DNA of 64,000 nt from Microplitis mediator. Lineage: Eukaryota > Arthropoda > Insecta > Hymenoptera > Braconidae. The notes under the pieces were generated by a model, which saw nothing but the letters and a program-made list of their open reading frames with translations, was not told the origin of the DNA and made no database searches. This document shows, piece by piece, positions 10,277 to 19,217 of the stretch. The translations under genes were made by a program, and so were the position numbers. The stretch lies in assembly GCF_029852145.1 (NCBI RefSeq), contig NC_079977.1, forward strand, positions 16,563,948-16,627,947, in the 5' to 3' direction. Each line of letters opens with the position of its first letter. Position 1 is the stretch's first letter.

Positions 10277-11060
10277 TTATTCTACTATAAAAATACTTAT
10301 ATATAGCGTGTAGCCGGTTTTGGGGCTTCAGGTCATCGGCATTTTCGCAAATGCATTATGATAATTGTGAAATAATGAATTTATAATTTGTTGCAAATGA
10401 TACATGATGACCGCGGCTCTCCACAAAATTATACGGCACGGCAAAACAATTTCTGTCCCTCGTGCTCATTTGTATATACAGACTATATAAATATATATAG
10501 TATAAAGTCAAGAGCCACACGAGATATTCACAAACCCAAGCCACCAACGTCAGGACTCTTTTTTATGTTTAACTCTGGCAAAATAATCATCGTGAGAGAA
10601 TCGCTAAAAACGCGATTTCAACTGCATATATATGTATATATATATACATGCGTTTTGCCGTTTTACTCTCTCACGACGTGCTACTGGTGGTGAATAAGTT
10701 ACACTTAGTGGATTTCGTGAGATATTCTCTCTTTAAATACGATATTGAACTTGTATTATAGCAGCAGTAATAATACCAATAATGATACCGATAAAATTTT
10801 TATTAGTTTAGTTCTGTATGTGTTTGGAAAAAATTATTCGTTATTATTTATATTCAAATTTTAAGAGACCGTTCTCATGCACGATTTGATAAAAGTGCCA
10901 GATAATGCCACAGATTACATACATATAATATCAATGAAATAACTATTACACTAATAATAGAAAAACAAAAGGTCATTCGGCAGTCGAAATAGAAGGTAGA
11001 TTTTCCAATTAATCCATATAAAAAGTTTTATACATACATATCTTGCGATGCAAGACGCTT
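9527..11060. other. Gene-free interval
   Basis: AT-rich. It contains an (AT)n tract (10232-10274). A patch at 10300-10690 has open readings on both strands (63 and 101 residues), but they overlap in antisense and lack domains. Confidence 0.5.
10232..10274. repeat. (AT)n microsatellite
   Basis: Uninterrupted AT dinucleotides over about 40 bases. Confidence 0.95.
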
Positions 11061-11204
11061 GATCATCATTTAGAAAATAGTCAGAATAGCTTCCTAGGAC
11101 ATCAAAACGATAACATCTGATGAAAACTCGATTTTCGAAAATCGGGTCGAAAACAATAACTTTCCGAATTTTTTGAAAATCCTCGATTTTCTTAACGGAA
11201 AGTT
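11061..11204 (-). repeat. Family A 5' fragment (minus strand)
   Basis: Reverse complement of the first ~140 bp of family A: AATAGTCAGAATAGCTTCCT, ATCTGATGAAAACTCGATTT, and CTCGATTTTCTTAACGGAAAGTT at the end. It lies head-to-head with the plus-strand copy beginning at 11402. Confidence 0.75.
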
Positions 11205-11401
11205 AATAAAGCAATTTTTTTCTGCAAGGTGTGCCCAATTAGAACCCCACAGCGTATGCCTAATTGGGAAACAGTTCGGTTTACTCAATTGGGACCCAAT
11301 AGGGATTACTCAATTGGGATCATCTTGGGCTGCGTTACATATCAACGTTAGGTTTCCTATGGGGAACGACAAGTGGATACCGATAGGTCTTAGAACTTTG
11401 T
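11205..11401. other. Spacer with CAATTGGGA repeats between head-to-head family A copies
   Basis: About 200 bp in which (T)AATTGGGA recurs (about 11261, 11285, 11312). Two of the copies lie in a 27 bp direct repeat, TACTCAATTGGGA. GC-richer than its surroundings, and not found elsewhere in the window. Confidence 0.45.
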
Positions 11402-11940
11402 AACTTCTCGCTAAGAAAATCGACGATTTTCAAAAAATTTAGGAAGTTATGGTTTCACCCCGATTTTCGAAAATCGAGTTTTCATCAGATGTCGACGTTT
11501 TGAGGTTCTAGGAAGCTATTCTGAATTTTAGAACGAATCAACCGATTTGAACGTTCTTGTTGGCAATCGGAAGGGCTCACCAAGACCTAAAATTGATTAG
11601 ATTTTGGAGTCGATCCGTAATGTAGTTTACAAGTTTTACGAAAACTAAAAATAAAATTTTTTTTTTGGTTTATTGCGTTTAACTCATAAATCACTTGCCC
11701 GATTCACCTCAAAATATGATCAGTTCTAACTCTTCGTGAGCTTTTCCGATTGCCACAAACAACGTTGAATCAGTTTATTCGTTCTGAAGATATCGTCGGA
11801 CAGAAATTATTTTTTTTCAGTGAAATGTTTGTTTTGTCGGTCTACCAGTTTTTTGAGCTCGGAGAACTCAAAAATTTACAAGTCATAATGTTTTGGGAAG
11901 CTTTGGGTCTGGCCAGCAGGGTCAGGCGGTTTCCAGATTT
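11402..11940 (+). repeat. Dispersed repeat family A, copy 4 (no GT tract)
   Basis: Begins AACTTCTCGCTAAGAAAATC and goes through GAAGCTATTCTGA. It then skips the (GT)n and continues with GAACGAATCAACCGATTTGA and internal blocks, ending GGCCAGCAGGGTCAGGCGG. The missing microsatellite shows the GT tract is not needed for the family. Confidence 0.75.
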
Positions 11941-12590
11941 TTTTTGCCAAAAAAATCTGATATTATTTCCAATAATTTATTTTATAATTAACTTTCTGTT
12001 TTCAATAATTTTTGTTCTTTTTTTTTTTAGATTGTGTTTATGAGAGTAAATGTTATTACTATATAGTACCGGCTGTTTTTATATTTTTGGCAATTTTTTT
12101 TGTTTATTTTGGGAGTAGACCACGAGAATTATACAGACAGCTAAGACGTCTGGTTTGGGTCCATACTATGGTCTGACGTAGAGTGAATGAGCGAGTGAAC
12201 AAGAGTGTGGGTTGTGCAGTAATTACATAGGGCTCGCGGGCCGGCGCAGTAACTCCCACTTATAAACACTCATCGTCGAGTATGTACTAAATATTAATGT
12301 GCGTATTTAAATAAAACCGCCGACGGTATACATAGACGCAGGTCAGCAGAGCTCGAGGCCCTAAACCGTGTTATACGGCTTTACAATAAACTCTACGTGC
12401 TGTAACAAAGTTTCGCCGCTGTAAACATTTCACTAACAAGAACTTTATCATACGTCACACTCATTTATGTTAAAAAAAAATGTAAGTTAACGTTGAAAGA
12501 TCGTCAATCAACTGTTTATTTTACTTTGGTTCTTTTTTCATCTATATATTTTCTCTTTACTTCAAAATTAACAAAAACAAATCTAAGCGT
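11941..12590. other. Gene-free interval with GC-richer island
   Basis: Bases 12110-12420 are GC-richer (GGGCTCGCGGGCCGGCGCAG), with ACTTATAAACACT and two AATAAA motifs and no open frame. This could be a solo LTR or an untranslated exon. I could not find a second copy in the window or a target duplication. Confidence 0.3.
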
Positions 12591-12700
12591 CGGTTGGCCA
12601 CGCGGGTCAGCCCCAAAACTTCCTGCTGTTTTCGAGCTCAAGGAGCTTGAAAACATCACTGTCAATATATTTTCGAGCTTTTTGGGCTCGAAAATACTTT
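12591..12700 (-). repeat. Family A 3'-end fragment (minus strand)
   Basis: CGGTTGGCCACGCGGGTCAG, then CCCAAAACTTCCTGCTGTTT, TCGAGCTCAAGGAGCTTGAA and TTTTCGAGCTTTTTGGGCTC. This is the inverse of the conserved terminal ~110 bp of family A. Confidence 0.75.
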
Positions 12701-13055
12701 AACATGCAATTATTTTTTTATAAGCTTTCCAAGCTCTAACAAGTTAAGTTTTATGCTAAAGTTTGAAAATTTAAGAATCAAAAATCGTTAATGAAGAAGC
12801 TTTTTAAAGGTTTTCATATTTTCAATCCCGATTATGTTAAATGAAACAAATGTATTTAGGCAGAAATCGGTGTCAGGGATCAAAATCAAGATTTGAATGA
12901 GTTTTGGCTTAGGTCAGAGCAACAATATATGAAATATCTGAGAAAAAAATTAAAAACTGTGTTTTTTCAACTTTTTGTTGATAATATGATTTAATTTATA
13001 GAACAAGTTAGATGACATTATATGATGATCGAAAGAGACTATTACGAGGAAGAGT
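12701..13055. other. Short gene-free interval
   Basis: AT-rich sequence between a family A fragment and the Gypsy-like element. Nothing recognised. Confidence 0.5.
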
Positions 13056-13290
13056 TAGACAAAAGAGAAAACGAGACCAGTGTCCCAAGCTGGTGGTGCG
13101 TGCCTCGAAGGCTGAAGAAAATCTGCCTCATATTTCTTGACTCTCGAGGGTGTTAGCTTTTGCTGAGACTTAGAGTTGTTCTTGGGATCCCGTGACGTCA
13201 TGAGCCTCTTGAATGCCGGGTCAGGGATTTTACGACCCGAAGAGTACGGTGGTTGACGGAAATTTATCTGAGAGTGGAAAAGTACTCCCA
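13056..13290 (-). repeat. 3' LTR of the Gypsy-like element
   Basis: Direct repeat of 17855-18091. On the minus strand it is preceded by a purine-leaning stretch (GGTCAGGAAAGGCCGATTG), a candidate polypurine tract of poor quality. The LTR ends TG...TA rather than the usual TG...CA. Confidence 0.85.
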
Positions 13291-14249
13291 CAATCGGCCT
13301 TTCCTGACCACCCAAACCGTCCTTGGCTTTGACTGCCTGAATCTGAAAAATTCATACAAACAATTTCTCATTAATGACTCGATCAGGGTCATAAAACTAC
13401 AAGAAGGTGACTATCACCGCTCAATCCACACTCTTCTAGTCAGAGTGATCAGTTCTTCCCAAGAGTATGAATCGACCCGCGATAGAGACCGGTTGGCGCC
13501 TGGGGACAGGGAAACATAGAATTCTCAACTATTCCAGCACCTTACCCTGTGAAACCCTCCGTGTTTAACCAATGGTCCGTTTCACGGATGCCTGTTCAGG
13601 ACGAGACCTCAGTTAGGTATACACATACTCAGTTGTCTGGGCCTTGCGCTAGAGTGTCCGTCCCTGAAGGCTATTGACTGAAGCCCAGCATGACATTCCC
13701 TAACTAATGGCCAACTGGTCTAACCTCAGGCCAGCGTCCTCCGAACCTGCCGTGACCAGTGGCCAGGGACCAAGAGAACAACTGACTCAGTAAAACAGTC
13801 CACGCCTGACTGGCCTGGAACCTCCATAGTCTCTACCGCCAGTGACAAGCTGACGGGCTCTCAAAAGTTTCAGACTTGGCGGAAAATAGTCGTGCCTGAC
13901 TGGCCAAGAACTTCCATGGTTCCTCCCATCAGTGATAAGCTGATGGGCTCTAGAATTTCCTGACTTGGCAGTAGGTGATATCGAGCATCCACTGCCTTGT
14001 CCAATTGATCCAGTGGCTCGGAGTTCTCAGAAAGACCAGCACGGTGACTGAACCCGGACGACGCAACTCGTTGCTTGTCCCTGGAGGTCAGCTCGCCGTC
14101 GAGCATCTTGGAGACCCGTCATAGATTCTCAACGCCAGAGTACTCGCTGTTGCTCCGGTCACCCTTCTTGGCCCACTAAATAACCGAAAGACACATTTCT
14201 GAGATCTGCAAACTACAATCATTGATGAAAATCATAATCTCACCTTAAT
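13291..14249 (-). other. 3' untranslated region of the Gypsy-like element, with ~88 bp tandem repeat
   Basis: About 960 bp lie between integrase and the 3' LTR, with no env-like open frame; the longest minus-strand reading is 78 residues. Bases 13805-13882 and 13893-13969 are two copies of one unit (CCTGACTGGCC...AGTGATAAGCTGATGGGCTC). The sequence is GC-rich like the rest of the element. Confidence 0.6.
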
Positions 14250-15499
14250 TTATTCCAGTGCATTGAAGGATACCCATCTTTTTATCCTGTCAACCGGTAC
14301 GACAGTCTTTTGTCCCCTGAATTTCTGCAGCTCCCGCAAGTCTTGGACCTCATTTCGGTCATTGAGCAGCACTGCAGTAACCTTGAATGGACCCTTAAAC
14401 TTGGCGACCAATTTGTTGCTCTGTCCAGTCGCGACTGGATTGGTAGCAACCACAACGATGTCGCCGACAGTATACTGTGGTGGTTTGGACCGCTTGGCAT
14501 CAAACCTGGCCTTCTGCTTTTCTTGTTCAACTCCCGTAGCTGCTTTCGCCTGTTCCTGCATCTCTCTGAGATCCAGGGCGTCCAAAGAACTTTGAATTGA
14601 ACCTAAAAGAACAGAATCAACCATGTTGTGGGGCCTGTAACCAAGTGAAAGTTGAGCTGGGGGTTTTTTTTTGTGTAGTCCGATTAGTGGCACTGTTAAT
14701 ACCACTCTGTACTGTCTTTACAAATTTATCCCGTTTGTCTTCGTCTGCCCCTGCACTGAAAGTTGCTAATGAATTTAGCAGCGTGCGATTCATACGCTCG
14801 CACTGTCCGTTCGCCCTTGGTGTTGCGACTGCATTGAGGCCATGCTTGATGTTGTATTCTTTACAGAAAGCAGCAAACAGTTGTGACGTAAAACACGTGC
14901 CCCTGTCACTGATAATCCTAGTAGGAACTCCAAAAAGTAAAAACAGTTGGGTCAGTGCTCGAATGACCCACTTGGCTTTAACGTCCTTCACTGGCTAAAG
15001 AATACAAAATTTAGTAAACCTATCAACTAAAGTTAGTATCTGGGTATTGCCTCGTTTACTTTTAACGAACGGACCCACATGGTCGATGTGTATCGTGTAA
15101 AAGGGAAGGGCGACCTTTTCTATGGGGTGCAACATGCCAGGCTTGCGGCCAGAGGTAGACTTATAATACAGACATTGTAAGCATGCAGTAACGTATTTTG
15201 AAACAAATCTCTTTATGCATTTGAACCAATAATGTTCGCGCAGTTTTTCAAGAGTCTTATCAATTTCGAGGTGTTCCTGGTTGTCATGACACATTTTCAC
15301 AACGTGGAAACGAGAAGCTCGTGATACTAACCGTCTATTGCTATTCTCGGTTCTTCGGAAAACTACTTCATTCCTAAGGTCATAAATTTCAAAATAGTGT
15401 TTTGTACTCGCTCGATTATCTCCCGACTTCAGGATCTTCATGATTGTCTCAATGTCGGGGTCTTGCATTTGAGCAACTTTGATCCACTCGCTGGGAGTG
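14250..15499 (-). pseudogene. pol remnant: integrase (zinc domain, DD35E core, C-terminal GPF motif)
   Basis: Inserts retroelement cDNA into chromosomes. An N-terminal zinc-binding segment reads CHDNQEHLE...ACLQCLYYK (about 15300-15170). The core has its first Asp in IHIDHVGPF. An in-frame stop at about 15000 comes after FTKFCIL. The second Asp is in ISDRGTCF and the Glu in NGQCERMNRTL, with 35 residues between them, which is the canonical spacing. A frame change near 14700 leads to the C-terminal part with VAKFKGPFKVTAVL, the GPY/F-type chromatin or DNA-contact motif of Gypsy integrases. All catalytic residues survive despite at least one stop and one shift. Confidence 0.9.
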
Positions 15500-16520
15500 A
15501 CATCAATAGCTAAACATTCGATGGGATACCGACTTAAGTAATCAACATGCGCTCCTTGAGCACCGGGTCGATACACAATGTCAAAATTGTAGTCTTGATA
15601 ATATACCCACCATCTGGCAACACGTGGTTGTATATCCTTTTTCACAGTAGTGGCCCGCACGGCACTGCAGTCAGTAACTGCAGTGAAGTTTATCCCTATC
15701 AGGTATACTCGAAAGGTTTTAAGGACTGCAACGATCGCAAAAGTTTCCAAGTCGTATGAATGATATTTTTGTTTTATTGGTGTTGTTTTACGACTATAGT
15801 AGGAAACAACTTTCTCTTCGTTTCCATGCTTTTGCATGAGCATGGCTCCAAAACCTATTGAACTAGCGTCTGTGTGGACCTCAAGTTCGAGAGTCGGGTC
15901 ATAAATAGCAAGGACCGGTCTTGTCGTTAATCTTTCTTTTACTTCATTTATTACTCCAGTATGTTTTTCAGTCCAAACTCAAGGACTGATTTTCTTCAAC
16001 AAGTCGGTTAGTGGCGAGACTTTTTAGGCGAAGTGTTTAATAAACTTCCGGAAGTATCTCGCAAGGCCAAGGAATGAACGCACTCCTTTTACGTCTTTGG
16101 GGATTTCTGTGGTTTTAACGGCTTCAATTTTATGAGCGCCAAATAGTCGATCTTTGTTTAAAAGAACTTACATTTATCGAAATTAAGCGTGAAGTTATAC
16201 TTTCTAAGCGCTTTCAAAACAACTCTTAGATTTTTAAAAGCTTCTTTTATGCTTGAGCCTATAACCAGAATGTCGTCGACATACACAAGAACTATTGTAA
16301 ATCTCAATTCTCCAAGAGCAGTGTTTATGGCTCTTTGAAAAACAGCGGGTGCATTCTTTAAGCCAAACGGCATACGTAGAAATTCATAATAACCGTTTGG
16401 AGTTACAAATGCAGTTACTTTGATAGAGTTTTTGTCCATAGAAATTTGATGAAATACAGATTTTAAATCGAGTGTTATATAATATGAAACTCCACTTCGT
16501 CCTGTCGCTTGGTGTAGCAA
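15500..16520 (-). pseudogene. pol remnant: reverse transcriptase palm and RNase H
   Basis: Synthesises and degrades strands during retrotransposition. The RT part (16520-16158) shows TLDLKSVFHQI, FLRMPFGLKNAPAVFQRAIN and the catalytic YVDD (16272-16283). The fingers and the whole protease are absent upstream, indicating a deletion. A frame change at about 16150 leads to the connection (VRSFLGLARYFRKFI), which contains two in-frame stops. RNase H follows: VHTDASSIGFGA (Asp at 15868), YDLETFAIV, VTDCSAV and HVDYLSRYP provide the usual acidic positions. Stops, a frameshift and the deletion make it dead. Confidence 0.9.
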
Positions 16521-17576
16521 TCTCTTTCCGAATGGTTCGGTTTTTTACAATAACCACACAGGTCCTCATCCAATGTTTGAATCGTGGATTTCGGATTACT
16601 TGACTTCGTAGTATTATCTACTTCTGGACAGTTGTGACGTTGGTGACCAGGTTTACCACAACCGTAACAAACATTTCTCGATGTTTCTTTCCGGGTTTTG
16701 AATTTACTGGAATCTCGCGCGTGTGACTTTTTAGCGTCTTTGCTCTTATCTTTTAATTTGTGGGTGGTTTCATAATTCGCGAGACGCTCATTCAACTCCG
16801 TAATAGTTGGGAATTTATGAGTCATTAAAGTAGTGCGGATCGCATCGTCTTGAATCCCCCCAACTACACATGAAACTAATTTGTTCTCCGGTATTTCGAG
16901 TTTTCATTTCTCTAATTGCTCACCTCAAGCGCGAAAGCGCTGAGGGTGCTTTATGTACGGATTTTTCCCTATTTTAAGGAAAGAGTACGAAACAAGATCA
17001 TGACCAGCGGTGAATTCGAAGTTTGCGGCTTCTTCAAATAATTTACTATAATTCGACTCACCCGGAAACTGCTCGGCAATTAATGAAGAGGATACCCCCC
17101 ACATTAACTGCGAATCATGCAATTCTGTATACCAAAGTTTTGCATTACCTTTAAGTTTGCATGTCACCATGTAAAGAGTCGTCCACTCGTCCCATCCATT
17201 AAGCCCAGCGTGTGCACTAACCTTGGCAATCCACTCAGCAGCAGATAGGTTGGTTTCCCTGGGATCGAACTCTGGAATCGCCTTCTCGTTGGTGAAGCAA
17301 TCACCACTAGGTCTTGGTTTACAGGCTGTTTGTGCAAAACCTGAGAGGACCTCTGTGAGTTTCTCAATCATCAGAAGCTCACTACTTCTGCTACTGCTGG
17401 CCTCGCTGTCAGTTTGTCGATGGCTTGGTACAGGTGGATTCAATCGAGTATTGGTAGCATCTCTCCCGAGATGGTGATTCACAGTGGCGGTGCGGTGAAC
17501 GAGATCTATGACGATCCTTCCGGTGATGATCACTCTCATGATCACGGTCCCGCCTTGATATCCGGTCACGACTCAT
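16475..17576 (-). pseudogene. gag remnant with two CCHC zinc knuckles
   Basis: Structural protein of the retroelement. An Arg/Ser/His-rich start is read from a Met at about 17576 in one frame. A shift near 17470 moves the reading into the frame that holds a gag core (FDPRETNLSAAEWIAKV and LKGNAKLWYTELHDSQLMW, about 17290-17090). A further shift and stop near 16925 leads to the tail at 16825-16475. That tail has two nucleocapsid-type knuckles: CYGCGKPGHQRHNC (about 16669-16628) and CGYCKKPNHSERDC. The CCHC spacing is intact in both. At least two frameshifts make it non-functional. Family level (Gypsy-type gag) is secure; clade is not. Confidence 0.85.
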
Positions 17577-17854
17577 AATTGTAGATTTATTAAAAATCAC
17601 TCTTCACTGCACTATTCACTATGTGACCACGATAGTGTATCCCACTTTCGACTCTGTAGTAGTCTAATTCTTTAGTTTAGTGATTCATTTAAGTTTATAA
17701 CTACACTCTTCACAATATTCGAATAATTTTAATTAATCCCCACAATAATTAATAAAGCCCGTAAAGTATTAGTTATCAATAAGGTGATACAATCTATTAA
17801 ATTTGTATATAAGTATAAAGGTCAAAACAGTACTCCGCGATTACAATAATACGA
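17577..17854 (-). other. Leader between 5' LTR and gag
   Basis: About 280 bp of AT-rich untranslated leader. A primer-binding site should follow the LTR directly (minus strand from 17854). The sequence there did not match a tRNA 3' end that I could name. Confidence 0.5.
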
Positions 17855-18091
17855 TAGACAAAAGAGAAAACGGGACCAGTGTCCCAAGCTGGTAGTGCTT
17901 GTCTTTCGAAGGCTGAAGAAAATCTGCCTCATGCCCCTTGACTCTCGAGAGTGTTAGCTTTTGCTGAGACTTAGAGTTGTTCTTGGGATCCCGTGACGTC
18001 ATGAGCCTCTTGAATGCCGGGGAAGGGATTTTACGACCTGAAGAGTACGGTGGTTGACGGAAATTTTTCTGACAGTGGAAAAGTACTCCCA
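17855..18091 (-). repeat. 5' LTR of the Gypsy-like element
   Basis: On the minus strand it starts TGGGAGTACTTTTCCACTGT and ends TTTTGTCTA. It matches 13056-13290 over its length with about 15 differences. Downstream of it, toward gag, is the leader. I could not assign a primer-binding site. Confidence 0.85.
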
Positions 18092-18180
18092 TATAACTAT
18101 TTTAATCAAAACATAATTTAATTTATTTAGTCTCCTTTATGTACTTTATATGTCAATCTATTCCTAACTTTTCAGTTTTT

Positions 18181-18345
18181 AACTTCCCGCTAAGAAAATT
18201 GTAAATTTTCGAGAACTCGGGAAGTTATTGTTTTCACCTCAATTTTCGAAAATTGAATTTTCATCAGATGTCGACGTTTCGAGGTCCTCGGAAGCTATTC
18301 TGACTATTTTCAGAATGATGTCCGATTGGCTGTATGTATGTGTGT

Positions 18346-18404
<59 letters not shown>

Positions 18405-19183
18405 CCTTTAATAACTTTTAAACTAATCAACCAATTCAAATCGTTCTTGCGGCAATCTAAAGAGGTTGTTGGCCCTCAACTTTCCTGAAAATTTCAGATC
18501 ATTTGATCAAGTAGACTTAAAGATAATTGAGAATTACGAAAGAGAAAAATTTTTTTTTTGTTTTTTTTAAATTTCTCAAAAACGATTTAATCGATCGATT
18601 TCAGAATCTAATCAGTTCTAAAACTTAATAAGACGCGTCGATTGCCACCTCAACGTTAAAAATCGGTTCATTTATTCGTAAGATATCGTCGGAGAAAGAA
18701 ATGGTAAAGAACGGTTTTTCGCGAATACCTTTGAAACGGCTGAATCAAACATTTTCAAAATCTAATCAGCTCTAGAACTTGAAATGACGCATCGGCTGCT
18801 GCCTCAATCATCCCAATCGATTAATTTATTCGAGAAATATCGTCGGAGAAAGAAATGGTAAAAAAAGGTTTTTCTCGAATATCTCTGAAATACTGAATCA
18901 AACATTTTCAAAATCTAATCTGCTTGGAAACTCAGTAAAAGGCGCTGACTGCTACAGTGAACATCAAAATCTGCCAATTAGTTTAAAATATATCGACGAC
19001 AAAGAGTTGAAAAGTAACATTTTATGTCATTTTCCCCGGATAAATCATGGTATAATGTACTGTAATATGTTTGAGTTCGAAAAGCTCGTAAAAAACCATT
19101 GGCATCCAAGAGTATTTCCGAGCTCGAGGAGCTCGAAAATGTACTCACAACTATGTTTTCAAGCTCAAAGAGCTCAAAGAGCT
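18181..19183 (+). repeat. Dispersed repeat family A, copy 5 (mixed CG/GT microsatellite)
   Basis: Starts AACTTCCCGCTAAGAAAATT and follows the full family order. At least three internal blocks (about 18600, 18760, 18890) repeat AAAATCTAATC, GACGCRTCG and AAGATATCGTCGGAGAAAG. It ends among TCGAGGAGCTCGAAAATG and AAGCTCAAAGAGCTC. The terminal GCAGGGTCAACC block is not recognisable. Confidence 0.75.
18338..18401. repeat. (GT)n-(CG)n-(GT)n alternating purine-pyrimidine tract
   Basis: TGTGTGTG, then GCGCGCGCGCGCGCG, then about 20 GT units, all in uninterrupted purine-pyrimidine alternation. Only this family A copy carries the CG block. Confidence 0.95.
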
Positions 19184-19217
19184 CTGAACAGTAACCAGTG
19201 CTCTAGTTACTGTTCAG
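19184..19217. repeat. Short hairpin CTGAACAGTAAC / GTTACTGTTCAG
   Basis: Perfect 12 bp inverted repeat around a 10 bp loop. The same GAACAGTAACCA word forms the ends of the MITE at 41839-42000, so this may be a remnant of that family. Confidence 0.55.

Larger units (their letters stand above)
13056..18091 (-). mobile_element. Degenerate Gypsy-like LTR retrotransposon (~5.0 kb)
   Basis: Two ~236 bp direct repeats (13056-13290, 17855-18091) enclose minus-strand remnants in the order gag, CCHC knuckles, reverse transcriptase, RNase H, integrase. Integrase downstream of RNase H is the Gypsy (Metaviridae-type) order. Protease and the first part of RT are missing: the knuckle region runs directly into the RT palm at about 16490. 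Frames are broken by several stops and shifts, so the copy is dead. The LTRs show roughly 15 differences, so it is not recent. The element is visibly more GC-rich than its flanks. No flanking target duplication is apparent, which suggests edge decay or rearrangement. Confidence 0.9.

Noticed and set aside
12110..12420. Solo LTR with TATA-like and AATAAA motifs
   Set aside because: No matching second copy, no TG...CA boundaries and no target duplication could be shown.
13253..13519. 88-residue plus-strand frame at the Gypsy-like 3' LTR
   Set aside because: Antisense to the element and spans the LTR/UTR boundary; a shadow frame.
13291..14249. Envelope gene downstream of pol
   Set aside because: No open frame with a signal peptide or membrane segment; only untranslated sequence with a tandem repeat.
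14263..14998. Plus-strand open frames of 96-133 residues across the integrase region
   Set aside because: They are antisense to clear integrase motifs on the minus strand.
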